NCBI GenBank assembly: GCA_013151365.1
Contig: JAADIK010000133.1
Coordinates: forward strand, 1 to 6,290
Origin: Deltaproteobacteria bacterium
GTDB taxonomy: Bacteria > Desulfobacterota > Desulfobulbia > Desulfobulbales > Desulfobulbaceae
Direction: 5' to 3'
Length of the DNA: 6,290 bases
The translations under genes and the position numbers were made by a program. Shown here one piece after another: positions 1-6,290 of this stretch (its first letter is position 1; every line of letters starts with the position of its first letter). The notes beneath the pieces were generated by a model. That model did not search any database and was not told where the DNA came from. It saw only the letters and a list, made by a program, of their open reading frames with translations.

Positions 1-857
1 TACATGGCGGCCGCCGTGGCCATGCCCACCTCGCATTTCCCCTCTACCTGTTCTTCCGGATCGGCAAGATGAATATGGACGTCACCTGTATGATAATCGG
101 AAACATGGTGAAGATCGGCCGGGGCGCTGAAGACAATCCGGGTCCGGCCGTCGACGGTCCAGGCCGTGCGTTGCGCAGACAAGGCTACCTGGCGTATAAA
201 ACTGATACCTTCCGGGTTGCAGGGGCGCAGGGCAAGAACGACCCAGGCGCCGGTGTCGCTTTGTGCCGAAAGCTGAAACCGGCATACCGGCCGGCCGCCA
301 TGCATCTCGACCAGTACCCGGCTGACAAGGGACAGGTCTTCCTGCCGGGTCCGGGTGACCAGGGTCGGCAGGGGCTCCAGTTCCAGTTCCTGCGAACAGA
401 ATATCGCCCGCGAGGGAAGCAGGCAGCGGCCGTCATCGGTAAAGATCCAGCCATCCAGTGACCAGCCGTCCAGGAAGGGGGTAAGCAGCCCCCGGGGGTC
501 GACAATGGGAAGCTCGGGACAGTCGGGCCAGCCGACAGCGGTCCAGTTGCGGTGGGTGAGGTTGATATGGGTAATGGAAAATGCCCGGGGCACAAAGGCG
601 TCATCAAACGGATCGAACTGACGTTCGATCCAGTACGGCCAGACCCAGTCCAGATTGTGCTGGATTACCCGGCTGTTGATCAGGCCGCGGGCATGGAAAA
701 CAGCGCCCGCCCGCAACAGTTCAATAGGTTCGCCGACCTCGGAAGGCTGGGCAAAACGGTGCAGCCGGGCCAGCAGGGCGACCGGATCAAGAAACCCCCT
801 GGATCGTGCCGCCCGGCTCAGGATGAATCGCCAGGGCAGCCATTTCAACCAAGCCAT
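1..857 (-). CDS. Glycosidase-like protein, N-terminal part (possible amylo-alpha-1,6-glucosidase type), cut by left edge
   Basis: An uninterrupted frame of 285 codons runs from an ATG at 857 off the left edge, so the C-terminus is missing. An in-frame TGA lies eight codons upstream and no other start codon lies between, which makes this ATG the only good start; a purine-rich AAAGGGA precedes it. The protein is rich in Trp and Pro, has no clear signal peptide, and is probably cytoplasmic. Visible blocks are HNLDWVWPYWIERQFDP (67-83), RAFSITHINLTHRNWTAVGW (91-110), LLTPFLDGWSLDGW (124-137), WVVLALRPCNPEGISFI (205-221) and HHVSDYHTGDVHI (250-262). From memory these resemble the beta-sandwich region that precedes the (alpha/alpha)6 catalytic domain in glycogen-debranching or six-hairpin glycosidase-like proteins. 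The catalytic domain would lie outside the window, so no active-site residue can be checked. It follows a coiled-coil gene and glgB on the same strand, which fits a role with alpha-glucans. The frame is solid; the function is an inference. Confidence 0.72.
   Translation of the reverse strand, partial: MAWLKWLPWRFILSRAARSRGFLDPVALLARLHRFAQPSEVGEPIELLRAGAVFHARGLINSRVIQHNLDWVWPYWIERQFDPFDDAFVPRAFSITHINLTHRNWTAVGWPDCPELPIVDPRGLLTPFLDGWSLDGWIFTDDGRCLLPSRAIFCSQELELEPLPTLVTRTRQEDLSLVSRVLVEMHGGRPVCRFQLSAQSDTGAWVVLALRPCNPEGISFIRQVALSAQRTAWTVDGRTRIVFSAPADLHHVSDYHTGDVHIHLADPEEQVEGKCEVGMATAAAM
610..631. repeat. Perfect 9-bp inverted repeat with 4-base loop
   Basis: GGATCGAAC and GTTCGATCC flank a TGAC loop. 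The repeat lies inside the glycosidase-like reading frame, where it encodes residues 76-83 (WIERQFDP). There is no T-run beside it, so it is not a terminator. It may be a chance palindrome allowed by the codons. Confidence 0.45.
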
Positions 858-914
858 ACTCTTTTCCCTTTCAACAGGTCATGAAGCCCCCGACCGGGAT
901 GCGAAAAGGTGCGG

Positions 915-2171
915 TTATTTTTGCGTGGTTTTCGAGGTCTTTTGCCGGGTATCTGCTTTTTTCCGCACCAGGTCTTTGAGTTGCTCCAGGGCCTGCCGTT
1001 GTCCGGCCGCCTCTATTTGAGCGGCAGCCAGTTGGCTGACCGTTTTGCGGTTCAGGGCCTGCAGCTTTTTGATTTTGTCCTCCGCCCGGCGCAGGGCAGC
1101 GGCGGTTGACCGGAGCCGATTGGTTACGTCCTGCATTTTTTTCGACTCGGCCTGTGAACTTACCAACTGCCTGTGCAGTTGTTGCTGCTTGTTCTTGAGC
1201 GCGGAGATTTCATCTTCGGCGGCGGCAAGGCGTTCCTGTTTTTTCCGGAGCCTGGTGTTCAGGGTCTCGATTTCCTGCCGGGACGGCGCCAGTCGTCTGT
1301 TCTGCTCCTGGCCGTAGCGCAGCATGGCATCGGCTTTGAGCCGGGCCTGGTCCTTTTCCTCCTGCATGACGGCCAGGCGCGTGGTGGCGTTGGTCAGGCG
1401 GGCCTGCGCCCTTGCCAGGGATTGTTGTAACCGGGCAATGGTCCTGTCCGCGGCCGCCAGGTTGACGCCGGCGCGTTCCAGCCGGGCCGCCAGGGCCTTG
1501 ATTCGCGCGTTGGCCGTGGCCAGGCCGTCGGTTTTGGCCTGCAGCATTGCCTTTAACCGTTCACTCTGCAAGGCCGCGGCCCGGTATTTTCGGAGTTCCG
1601 CAATGAATTTTGCCTGTTTTGCTTCCAGTTCGGCAACGGTTGCGGATGTTTTTTTCAGTAACTGTTCTTTTTCCTGCAGGGCCGCTTCCAGTTGTTGGAT
1701 TTTTGCCTGCTGCGCGGTAATGATGGAATTGCTGTTGCCGGTATTCTGAGAGAGGATACCGCTCCTCTGGGCGGCCTGTCTCAACGCGGCCTGCTGTCTT
1801 GCAATCTGTTCATTGTTTTTTTTCAGCCGCTGTTGCAGATCGGCGATTCTGACTTCGCGATTGGCCAGGGCCTGTTCAAGCGCGGTAATCCGCTGTTGGG
1901 CCAGGGTCAGGGTTTTGCCCACATGAACCCGAATTGCCTGCCCGGGCTCGCTGTTCGCGTTAACGGTTTGTTCCGTCGCCCGGTTGTCGTTCTCCGGCAA
2001 GGTGCTCACCTGCACCCATGCCGGGTTCTTTTTTGACCCGGCCGGCTGACTTCGGCCCTCGGTCCGGCCCGCCGCGCCGGGGATTTCTTTCAGCTGGTGA
2101 CTATGGTACAGGGACAGGGAGAAATAAACGAGGACCGCAAGTCCGATCAAGAGTGCTGTGCGTGGTTTCAT
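915..2171 (-). CDS. Membrane-anchored long coiled-coil protein, function unknown
   Basis: A 418-residue protein that I cannot assign to a named family. It begins with a short basic stretch (MKPR) and a hydrophobic segment at about residues 6-22, which reads as an uncleaved signal anchor or single membrane helix. A Pro/Gly/Ser/Asn-rich linker follows (about 30-80). From about 85 to 405 the sequence is almost entirely heptad-like, rich in Ala, Gln, Leu, Lys, Arg and Glu (for example ALEQALANREVRIADLQQRL), with a probable break at about 137-150 (SGILSQNTGNSNSI). The tail is Lys/Thr-rich. I see no cysteine and no enzymatic motif. If the anchor points N-in, the rod lies in the periplasm, where it could act as a spacer or scaffold. 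The ATG at 2171 has AAGGA four bases upstream. It sits 78 bases after glgB and 57 bases before the glycosidase-like gene, so co-transcription is likely. Low-complexity coils give misleading similarity to SMC or myosin-like proteins, so names of that kind should be distrusted. Confidence 0.85.
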   Translation of the reverse strand: MKPRTALLIGLAVLVYFSLSLYHSHQLKEIPGAAGRTEGRSQPAGSKKNPAWVQVSTLPENDNRATEQTVNANSEPGQAIRVHVGKTLTLAQQRITALEQALANREVRIADLQQRLKKNNEQIARQQAALRQAAQRSGILSQNTGNSNSIITAQQAKIQQLEAALQEKEQLLKKTSATVAELEAKQAKFIAELRKYRAAALQSERLKAMLQAKTDGLATANARIKALAARLERAGVNLAAADRTIARLQQSLARAQARLTNATTRLAVMQEEKDQARLKADAMLRYGQEQNRRLAPSRQEIETLNTRLRKKQERLAAAEDEISALKNKQQQLHRQLVSSQAESKKMQDVTNRLRSTAAALRRAEDKIKKLQALNRKTVSQLAAAQIEAAGQRQALEQLKDLVRKKADTRQKTSKTTQK

Positions 2172-2249
2172 CGTTTCCTTGCAAAATATGGGTAGTGCCT
2201 GTGAAACAAATAAAAAATCCGATTATATTCTGAATCCGTTATCGAACGC

Positions 2250-4190
2250 TCACGGATTCCAGTATGTTCGTTTGAGCATCAGGGTCGACAGGGGCGGCAG
2301 GGTCAGGTCCAGGCTGTAGGGCTGGCCGTGATACGATTCGTCAATGCTGATAATTTCGCCCCCGTTGCTGATCCCGCTGCCCTGGTAGACGTCCTGGTCG
2401 CTGTTGATCAGTTCCCGGTATTTGCCGGCGGCCGGAGTGCCGATCCGGTAATGATGGCGGACTATCGGGGTGAAATTGCAGACAACCAGGATGAAATCGT
2501 CCGGCGACCGGGAAAAACGGATAAATGAAAAAACCGAGTTGTCGTTGTCGTTGGCGTCGATCCAGGAAAATCCGCTCCAGTCGAAATCTTTTTCATACAG
2601 GGCCGGTTCGCTGCGATACACCAGGTTCAGGTCACGGACAAAGCGTTGCATCCCCTGGTGGTTCGGGGCGTTTAATGCCTCCCATTCCAGGCCCTTGTCA
2701 TGGTCCCACTCCTGCCACTGGGCAAAGTCGTTGCCCATGAACAGCAGCTTCTTGCCGGAGTAACCCCACATGAATCCGTAATAGGCCCGCAGGTTGGCGA
2801 ATTTCTGCCATTCGTCGCCCGGCATTTTGCCGAGAAGCGAACCTTTTCCGTGCACAACCTCATCGTGGGAAAGGGGAAGAACGAAGTTTTCGTGAAAGGC
2901 GTAGAGCATGCCGAAGGTCATCTTGTTGTGATGAAAACGGCGGAATATCGGGTCCTTGCTCATGTAACTCAGGGTATCATGCATCCAGCCCATGTTCCAC
3001 TTCATGCTGAAACCGAGACCGCCCAGGTAGGTGGGGCGCGAGACCATGGGCCAGGAGGTGGATTCCTCGGCAATGGTCAGGATGCCCGGAAAGATACCGT
3101 GCAGGACCTCGTTGGTCTTGCGCAGAAAACTGATGGCCGCCAGGTTTTCCCGGCCGCCGTATTCGTTGGGTACCCACTGATCTTCTTCCCTGGAATAATC
3201 CAGGTACAGCATGGAGGCCACGGCATCGACCCGGAGTCCGTCGATATGGTACTTGTCCAGCCAGAACAGGGCATTGGAAAGAAGAAAGGAGCGGACCTCG
3301 TTGCGGCCGTAGTTGAAGATCAGGGTGCCCCAGTCCTGGTGCTCGCCCTGCCGGGGATCGACGTGGGAGTACAGGTGCGTGCCGTCGAAAAAATTGAGGC
3401 CGGCGCCGTCCTTGGGGAAGTGGGCCGGGACCCAGTCCAGGATAACGCCCAGGCCCTGTTGATGGCACTGATCGATGAAGTACATGAAGTCTTCCGGGGT
3501 GCCGAAACGGCTGGTGGGGGCGAAGAATCCCAGGACCTGATATCCCCAGGAGGCGTCGAGGGGGTGCTCGGCGATGGGCATCAGTTCGATATGGGTGTAG
3601 CCCATCTCCAGGACATAGGGAATCAGCGTCTCGGCGAACTCCCGGTAGGTAAGATAACGCGTTCCCCACTGTTCATCGGCTATCTTGCGCCAGGAACCGA
3701 GATGGACCTCGTAGATGGAGACCGGGCTGTTCAGCGACTGGCACGCCGCCCGTTCCGCCATCCAGCCGCCGTCATCCCAGGAGTAGCGATCGAGGTCCGC
3801 GACCACCGAGCCGGTTCGCGGCCGTTCCTCCATGGCAAAGCCGTAGGGATCGGCCTTGTCGAAGCCCTGGCCGTCCTGCGCCGTAATATGATACTTGTAA
3901 ACGGTAAATTCGGTCAGGCCCGGGATGAACAGGGACCAGATCCCGGAATCGCTGGAATACATGGGGTGGGCCGTGTCCCGCCAGTCGTTGAAGTCGCCCA
4001 TGACGGATACTTCCCGGGCATTGGGCGCCCAGACGGCAAAGGCGACGCCCTGGCGGCCATCCACGGAAATCAGGTGGGCGCCGAATTTTTCATAGGCCCG
4101 TTCATGGGTCCCTTCGCCGATTAAATATTTGTCAAAGTCACTGAGCCAGTTGAGAGGCACAGGTAAGCTCGGAAGTGTTTTTTTGCGCAT
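2250..4190 (-). CDS. glgB: 1,4-alpha-glucan (glycogen) branching enzyme, GH13
   Basis: GlgB cuts an alpha-1,4 glucan chain and moves the piece to form an alpha-1,6 branch, in the cytoplasmic glycogen pathway. The 646 residues are within the usual bacterial length and look complete. An N-terminal CBM48-like domain spans about 45-130 (AFAVWAPNAREVSVMGDFND). The GH13 barrel follows with its four conserved regions: region I LDWVPAHFPKDG (251-262), region II DGLRVDAVASM (317-327, with nucleophile D322), region III TIAEES (372-377, with acid/base E375) and region IV LPLSHDEVVHGKGS (429-441, with H432 and D433). A C-terminal all-beta domain ends in LTLPPLSTLMLKRTYWNP. The branching-enzyme phrases GYTHIELMPIAEHPLDASWGYQ (198 onward) and NEYGGRENL are also present. 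All catalytic residues expected for the family are in place, so the enzyme should be active. The start at 4190 has GGAGAG ten bases upstream. A sigma70-type promoter at 4391-4419 is well placed to drive it, which would give a leader of about 194 bases containing a large hairpin-forming repeat. Confidence 0.97.
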   Translation of the reverse strand: MRKKTLPSLPVPLNWLSDFDKYLIGEGTHERAYEKFGAHLISVDGRQGVAFAVWAPNAREVSVMGDFNDWRDTAHPMYSSDSGIWSLFIPGLTEFTVYKYHITAQDGQGFDKADPYGFAMEERPRTGSVVADLDRYSWDDGGWMAERAACQSLNSPVSIYEVHLGSWRKIADEQWGTRYLTYREFAETLIPYVLEMGYTHIELMPIAEHPLDASWGYQVLGFFAPTSRFGTPEDFMYFIDQCHQQGLGVILDWVPAHFPKDGAGLNFFDGTHLYSHVDPRQGEHQDWGTLIFNYGRNEVRSFLLSNALFWLDKYHIDGLRVDAVASMLYLDYSREEDQWVPNEYGGRENLAAISFLRKTNEVLHGIFPGILTIAEESTSWPMVSRPTYLGGLGFSMKWNMGWMHDTLSYMSKDPIFRRFHHNKMTFGMLYAFHENFVLPLSHDEVVHGKGSLLGKMPGDEWQKFANLRAYYGFMWGYSGKKLLFMGNDFAQWQEWDHDKGLEWEALNAPNHQGMQRFVRDLNLVYRSEPALYEKDFDWSGFSWIDANDNDNSVFSFIRFSRSPDDFILVVCNFTPIVRHHYRIGTPAAGKYRELINSDQDVYQGSGISNGGEIISIDESYHGQPYSLDLTLPPLSTLMLKRTYWNP

Positions 4191-4249
4191 TGGTTGTGAT
4201 CTCTCCGGTCAGAAGGCGAATTTCCGGGGCATGAATGACTCATCTACCC

Positions 4250-4386
4250 TGTAAGCCTGCCACAGGCGCCACGGATTTACGTAGTCGCTGCCGTTCGCAG
4301 GTAAGCGACCGAAGGGAGACTCCGATAGCCCCTCTATGCGGGCGGCAGTGACCGCGTGAAGATGGGGTGCCTGTGGCAGGCTTACA
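4250..4386. repeat. 137-bp imperfect inverted-repeat element (BIME/MITE-like)
   Basis: The two ends, 4250-4299 and 4337-4386, align as an ungapped inverted repeat over 50 positions with 39 matches, and the outer 18 bases (TGTAAGCCTGCCACAGGC) are identical. A 37-base centre separates the arms, and similarity stops abruptly outside both ends. Each arm also contains its own small hairpin (GCCTG-CCA-CAGGC and its complement) directly preceded by GTAA. This is the layout of two REP-like units in opposite orientation. I see no clear target-site duplication (flanks differ) and no transposase in the window. A short minus-strand frame crossing the element (4209-4412) is probably not a gene. The alternatives are a non-autonomous mobile repeat or a structured leader RNA of glgB. 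The inverted repeat is certain; its nature is inferred. Confidence 0.75.
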
Positions 4387-4390
4387 AAAT

Positions 4391-4419
4391 ATTGTATCGT
4401 ACGGGGCGGCAAATGTCAT
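4391..4419 (-). promoter_or_regulatory. Sigma70-type promoter, probably for glgB
   Basis: Read on the minus strand, a -35 box ATGACA (4414-4419, five of six matches to TTGACA) is followed by a 17-base spacer and a -10 box TACAAT (4391-4396, five of six matches to TATAAT). Transcription would start near 4384, just inside the edge of the inverted-repeat element, and run into glgB. It lies after the stop of the broken alcohol dehydrogenase gene, so glgB need not depend on read-through. No operator could be identified. Confidence 0.6.
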
Positions 4420-4488
4420 GTTTTTTGCACGGCGTCCCCTCCGCCCTTTACCCGGTCCGGGAAGAGATAGCGGTGACCGGCCATTTTT

Positions 4489-5647
4489 TCAGCGGCACAG
4501 GTAGAGGATCTCTTCGATGGTCTCGCGGCCGTACTCTTTCAGGCGCCAGATCTTGGCCAGGCGGACCGCGTTGCCGGCAATGGCATGAATATCCGCAGGC
4601 GGGATATCCAGTTCCGCCAGCCGGATCGGGCTGTTGATCCGGCCGAACCAGTTTTCGAGAATTTTGATCGTGGCATTGGCCGAGGACTCGACCCCCTTTT
4701 TTTTGAAGTCGAAAAGCCGTTCGCCGAGCTGCTTGATTTTTCTTGAATCTCTGCCGGCCTGCCAGCGGAGCCAGCCGGGAATCACCGCCGAGAGTCCGGC
4801 ACCGTGCGGCACGTCGTAGAGTGCGCTCAGCGAGTGCTCGATCATGTGCATGGGGAAACCGACCCGGCCCAGGCCGGCCGCCGCCAAGCAGGGCGAGGGT
4901 GGCGGTCCACATCAGGTCGGCCCGGCCCTGGTAATCGCAGGGATCGGCCAGGCAGCGGTCGCAGCTATCCATGGCGTTGCGGATCAACCCCTCCATGAAC
5001 CGGTCCTGCACCGGGGTGGACGGGTCCTGGGTGGTCATATAGGCTTCGAGGACATGGGAAATGGCGTCGACCGCGCCGTAGGCGGTATAATCAGGCGGCA
5101 CCGAGTAGGTGGCCTTCGGGTCGAGGATCGAGGTTTTAGGGTAAAGCAGCCGGTTGCCGAAGCCGAATTTATCCCTGGTCGCGTCATTGGTGATGACCAT
5201 GCCGGAGTTCATCTCCGATCCCGAGGCGGCCAGGGTCAGCACCGTGGTCAGGGGCAGGACCCGGCGGATGGTTTTCTTGCCGATGAAAAATTTCCAGACA
5301 TCATGGTCGACCACGGCACCGGCGCTGATCGCCTTGGCGCTGTCCAGCACACTGCCGCCGCCCACGGCGACGATGACGTCCAGCTGCTGTTTTTTGACCT
5401 TGGCGATACCCTCGTTTACATGGGAAAGCAACGGGTTGGAGCGGACGCCGCCATGCTCCGTGATCTCGACGCCGGCCTCGTTCAGGGCGGCGGTAACCTG
5501 GGCGTAAATGCCGTTTTTCCTGATGCTGCCGCCGCCGTACACCAGCAGGGCTTTGGTCCCCCAGGCCGCCGTTTCAGGACCAATGGCCGGAATGGTGTTG
5601 CGGCCGAAGATGATCTTGGTCGGGTTATAGAAAACAAAATTCTGCAT
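4489..5647 (-). pseudogene. Iron-containing alcohol dehydrogenase (YqhD/BdhA type), frameshifted
   Basis: Enzymes of this family are cytoplasmic, metal-dependent NAD(P)H alcohol or aldehyde oxidoreductases. The start MQNFVFYNPTKIIFG at 5647 is typical and has a strong Shine-Dalgarno (GGAGGAAG, 5655-5662). The first frame is good for 253 residues: nucleotide-binding VGGGSVLDSAKA (95-106), SGSEMNSG (142-149) and metal ligands D194 and H198 in VDAISHVLEAY. After ATLAL (codon ending 4889) this frame turns into Arg/Pro-rich nonsense running to 4448. The genuine sequence resumes one base over at 4887 and continues for 132 residues (LAAAGLGRVGFPMHMIEH, then SALYDVPHGAGLSAVIP) to a TGA at 4489. It carries the other two expected metal ligands, H267 and H281 of the joined product. 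The joined length of 385 matches the family (about 385-390). As read, neither piece holds all four ligands, so the gene is inactive unless the shift is a sequencing error or is corrected. The substrate cannot be told from sequence. Confidence 0.88.
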
Positions 5648-5738
5648 GGGGTTACTTCCTCCAATCGCTTAAGGCCTGTAAATAAAAAAACTCGGCCGAT
5701 CTTACATATATCTTCGGGTCATCTTTACCTGCCGGCCC

Positions 5739-6290
5739 TTATTTTTTTCCAGGCACTTCTGTTGCCCCTATGCCCCGGGCAAGACTGACAAACTGTTCAA
5801 AGGAAAGCCGCTCGGCTCGAATGGCCGGCGGCAGTCCTGCCGCGGCTATTTTTTGCGCCAGGGTTTTTTTGTCCGGGGCGACACCGGCGGCGGCCAGGGC
5901 GTTGAGCAGGGTCTTGCGCCGCTGGCCGAAAGAGGAGTGCACAATTTTTTTAAAAAGGACCCGGTCAAAATCTCCGACGGCGCGAACCCGCTGCGGCAGC
6001 GGCCGGAAGGAGATCCCGACGATCATGGAGTCCACCCTGGGCCGCGGATGAAATTCCTGCCGGTTGATTTCCAGCAGCGGTTCGATTTTGGCGCAACCGG
6101 CCAGCAGGACAGTCGGGACCCCGTACTCTTTCGTACCGGGTTCGGCCATCAGCCGCAGGGCCACCTCTTTTTGCAGCATGACCACGGCCCAGTCCATCAA
6201 TTCGTGATGATCAATGAGCCGGAACAGAAAGGGCGAGGATATGGAGTAGGGGAGGTTGGCGATAATCTTGAGACGCCCCCCCGCCTGTTC
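5739..6290 (-). CDS. rsmA: 16S rRNA (adenine1518/1519-N6)-dimethyltransferase, 5' end cut by right edge
   Basis: RsmA (KsgA) uses S-adenosylmethionine to dimethylate two adjacent adenines in helix 45 of 16S rRNA late in 30S assembly. The frame is open from the right edge (6290) to the TAA at 5739, giving 183 residues, roughly the C-terminal two thirds of a typical protein of 260-290. The visible part opens just before the catalytic motif NLPYSISSPFLF (about residues 12-23 of the fragment), followed by MLQKEVALRLMAEPGTKEYG and the C-terminal signature SSFGQRRKTLLNAL. FHPRPRVDSMIV is also characteristic. The SAM-binding motif I lies outside the window. A TTG at 6200 is an internal codon, not the start, because the conserved NLPY motif lies upstream of it. 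It is separated from the alcohol dehydrogenase by 91 bases. Confidence 0.97.
   Translation of the reverse strand, partial: EQAGGRLKIIANLPYSISSPFLFRLIDHHELMDWAVVMLQKEVALRLMAEPGTKEYGVPTVLLAGCAKIEPLLEINRQEFHPRPRVDSMIVGISFRPLPQRVRAVGDFDRVLFKKIVHSSFGQRRKTLLNALAAAGVAPDKKTLAQKIAAAGLPPAIRAERLSFEQFVSLARGIGATEVPGKK

Noticed and set aside
185..607. 140-codon minus-strand frame and other short frames near the left edge
   Set aside because: They overlap the 285-codon glycosidase-like frame on the same strand in a different phase and have Pro/Ser/Arg-rich shadow composition.
2222..2227. Perfect TATAAT on the minus strand between glgB and the coiled-coil gene
   Set aside because: No acceptable -35 box lies 16-18 bases upstream, and the region is AT-rich, so an internal promoter is possible but not supported.
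2700..4124. 474-codon plus-strand open frame opposite glgB
   Set aside because: It is fully antisense to a clearly conserved enzyme, has the Gly/Val/Asp/His-rich make-up of a GC-rich complement frame, and shows no recognisable motif.
4250..4386. Inverted repeat as an integron attC site
   Set aside because: The ends lack the GTTRRRY and RYYYAAC core sites, and there is no cassette-like arrangement or integrase nearby.
4209..4412. 67-codon minus-strand frame across the inverted-repeat element
   Set aside because: Most of it is the repeat itself, and it has no recognisable domain. If the element is multicopy, the same spurious peptide will be annotated many times.
4470..4488. Terminator directly after the alcohol dehydrogenase
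   Set aside because: Only a short CCCG/CGGG palindrome occurs downstream of the stop (about 4455-4465), with no T-run after it.
4870..4900. Programmed ribosomal frameshift in the alcohol dehydrogenase
   Set aside because: No slippery heptamer is visible at the junction, and this family is not known to use recoding; mutation or sequence error is simpler.
5684..5717. Possible rho-independent terminator after rsmA (palindrome TCGGCCGA followed by seven T on the minus strand)
   Set aside because: The palindrome has no loop, and the only alternative stem (CCGA with TCGG) is four pairs around 14 bases, too weak to call.
4844..5788. 314-codon plus-strand open frame opposite the alcohol dehydrogenase
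   Set aside because: Antisense shadow of a recognised gene, of the same biased composition, extending over the end of rsmA; no motif or ribosome binding site that convinces.

Overview
The window looks like chromosomal DNA from a GC-rich Gram-negative bacterium. Protein style and gene content suggest Desulfobacterota (a Desulfobulbales-like sulfate reducer or relative). That placement is inferred from family resemblance, not from a marker, so treat it as tentative. Every recognisable gene is on the minus strand, so transcription runs from high to low coordinates.

In the order of transcription: (1) the 3' two thirds of rsmA/ksgA (16S rRNA adenine dimethyltransferase), cut by the right edge; (2) an iron-containing (YqhD/BdhA-type) alcohol dehydrogenase whose frame is broken by a net +1 shift near 4888, so that it reads as two pieces; (3) a 298-base intergenic stretch with a good sigma70-type promoter and a 137-base imperfect inverted-repeat element lying in the expected 5' leader of the next gene; (4) glgB, a complete glycogen branching enzyme; (5) a 418-residue membrane-anchored coiled-coil protein of unknown role; (6) the first 285 codons of a large reading frame that leaves the window at the left edge. 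This last protein resembles the N-terminal region of amylo-alpha-1,6-glucosidase/six-hairpin-glycosidase-like proteins.

Genes 4 to 6 are co-directional with gaps of 78 and 57 bases and no convincing terminator between them. They plausibly form one transcription unit for alpha-glucan (glycogen) metabolism: GlgB adds alpha-1,6 branches, and the last protein may act on branched glucans. The coiled-coil protein between them has no obvious enzymatic role. rsmA and the alcohol dehydrogenase appear to be unrelated neighbours.

The points most worth a second look are the inverted-repeat element that begins almost exactly at the predicted glgB transcription start, the frameshifted alcohol dehydrogenase, and the edge-truncated glycosidase-like gene with the coiled-coil gene beside it. 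I found no CRISPR array, tRNA, rRNA, phage gene or transposase gene.
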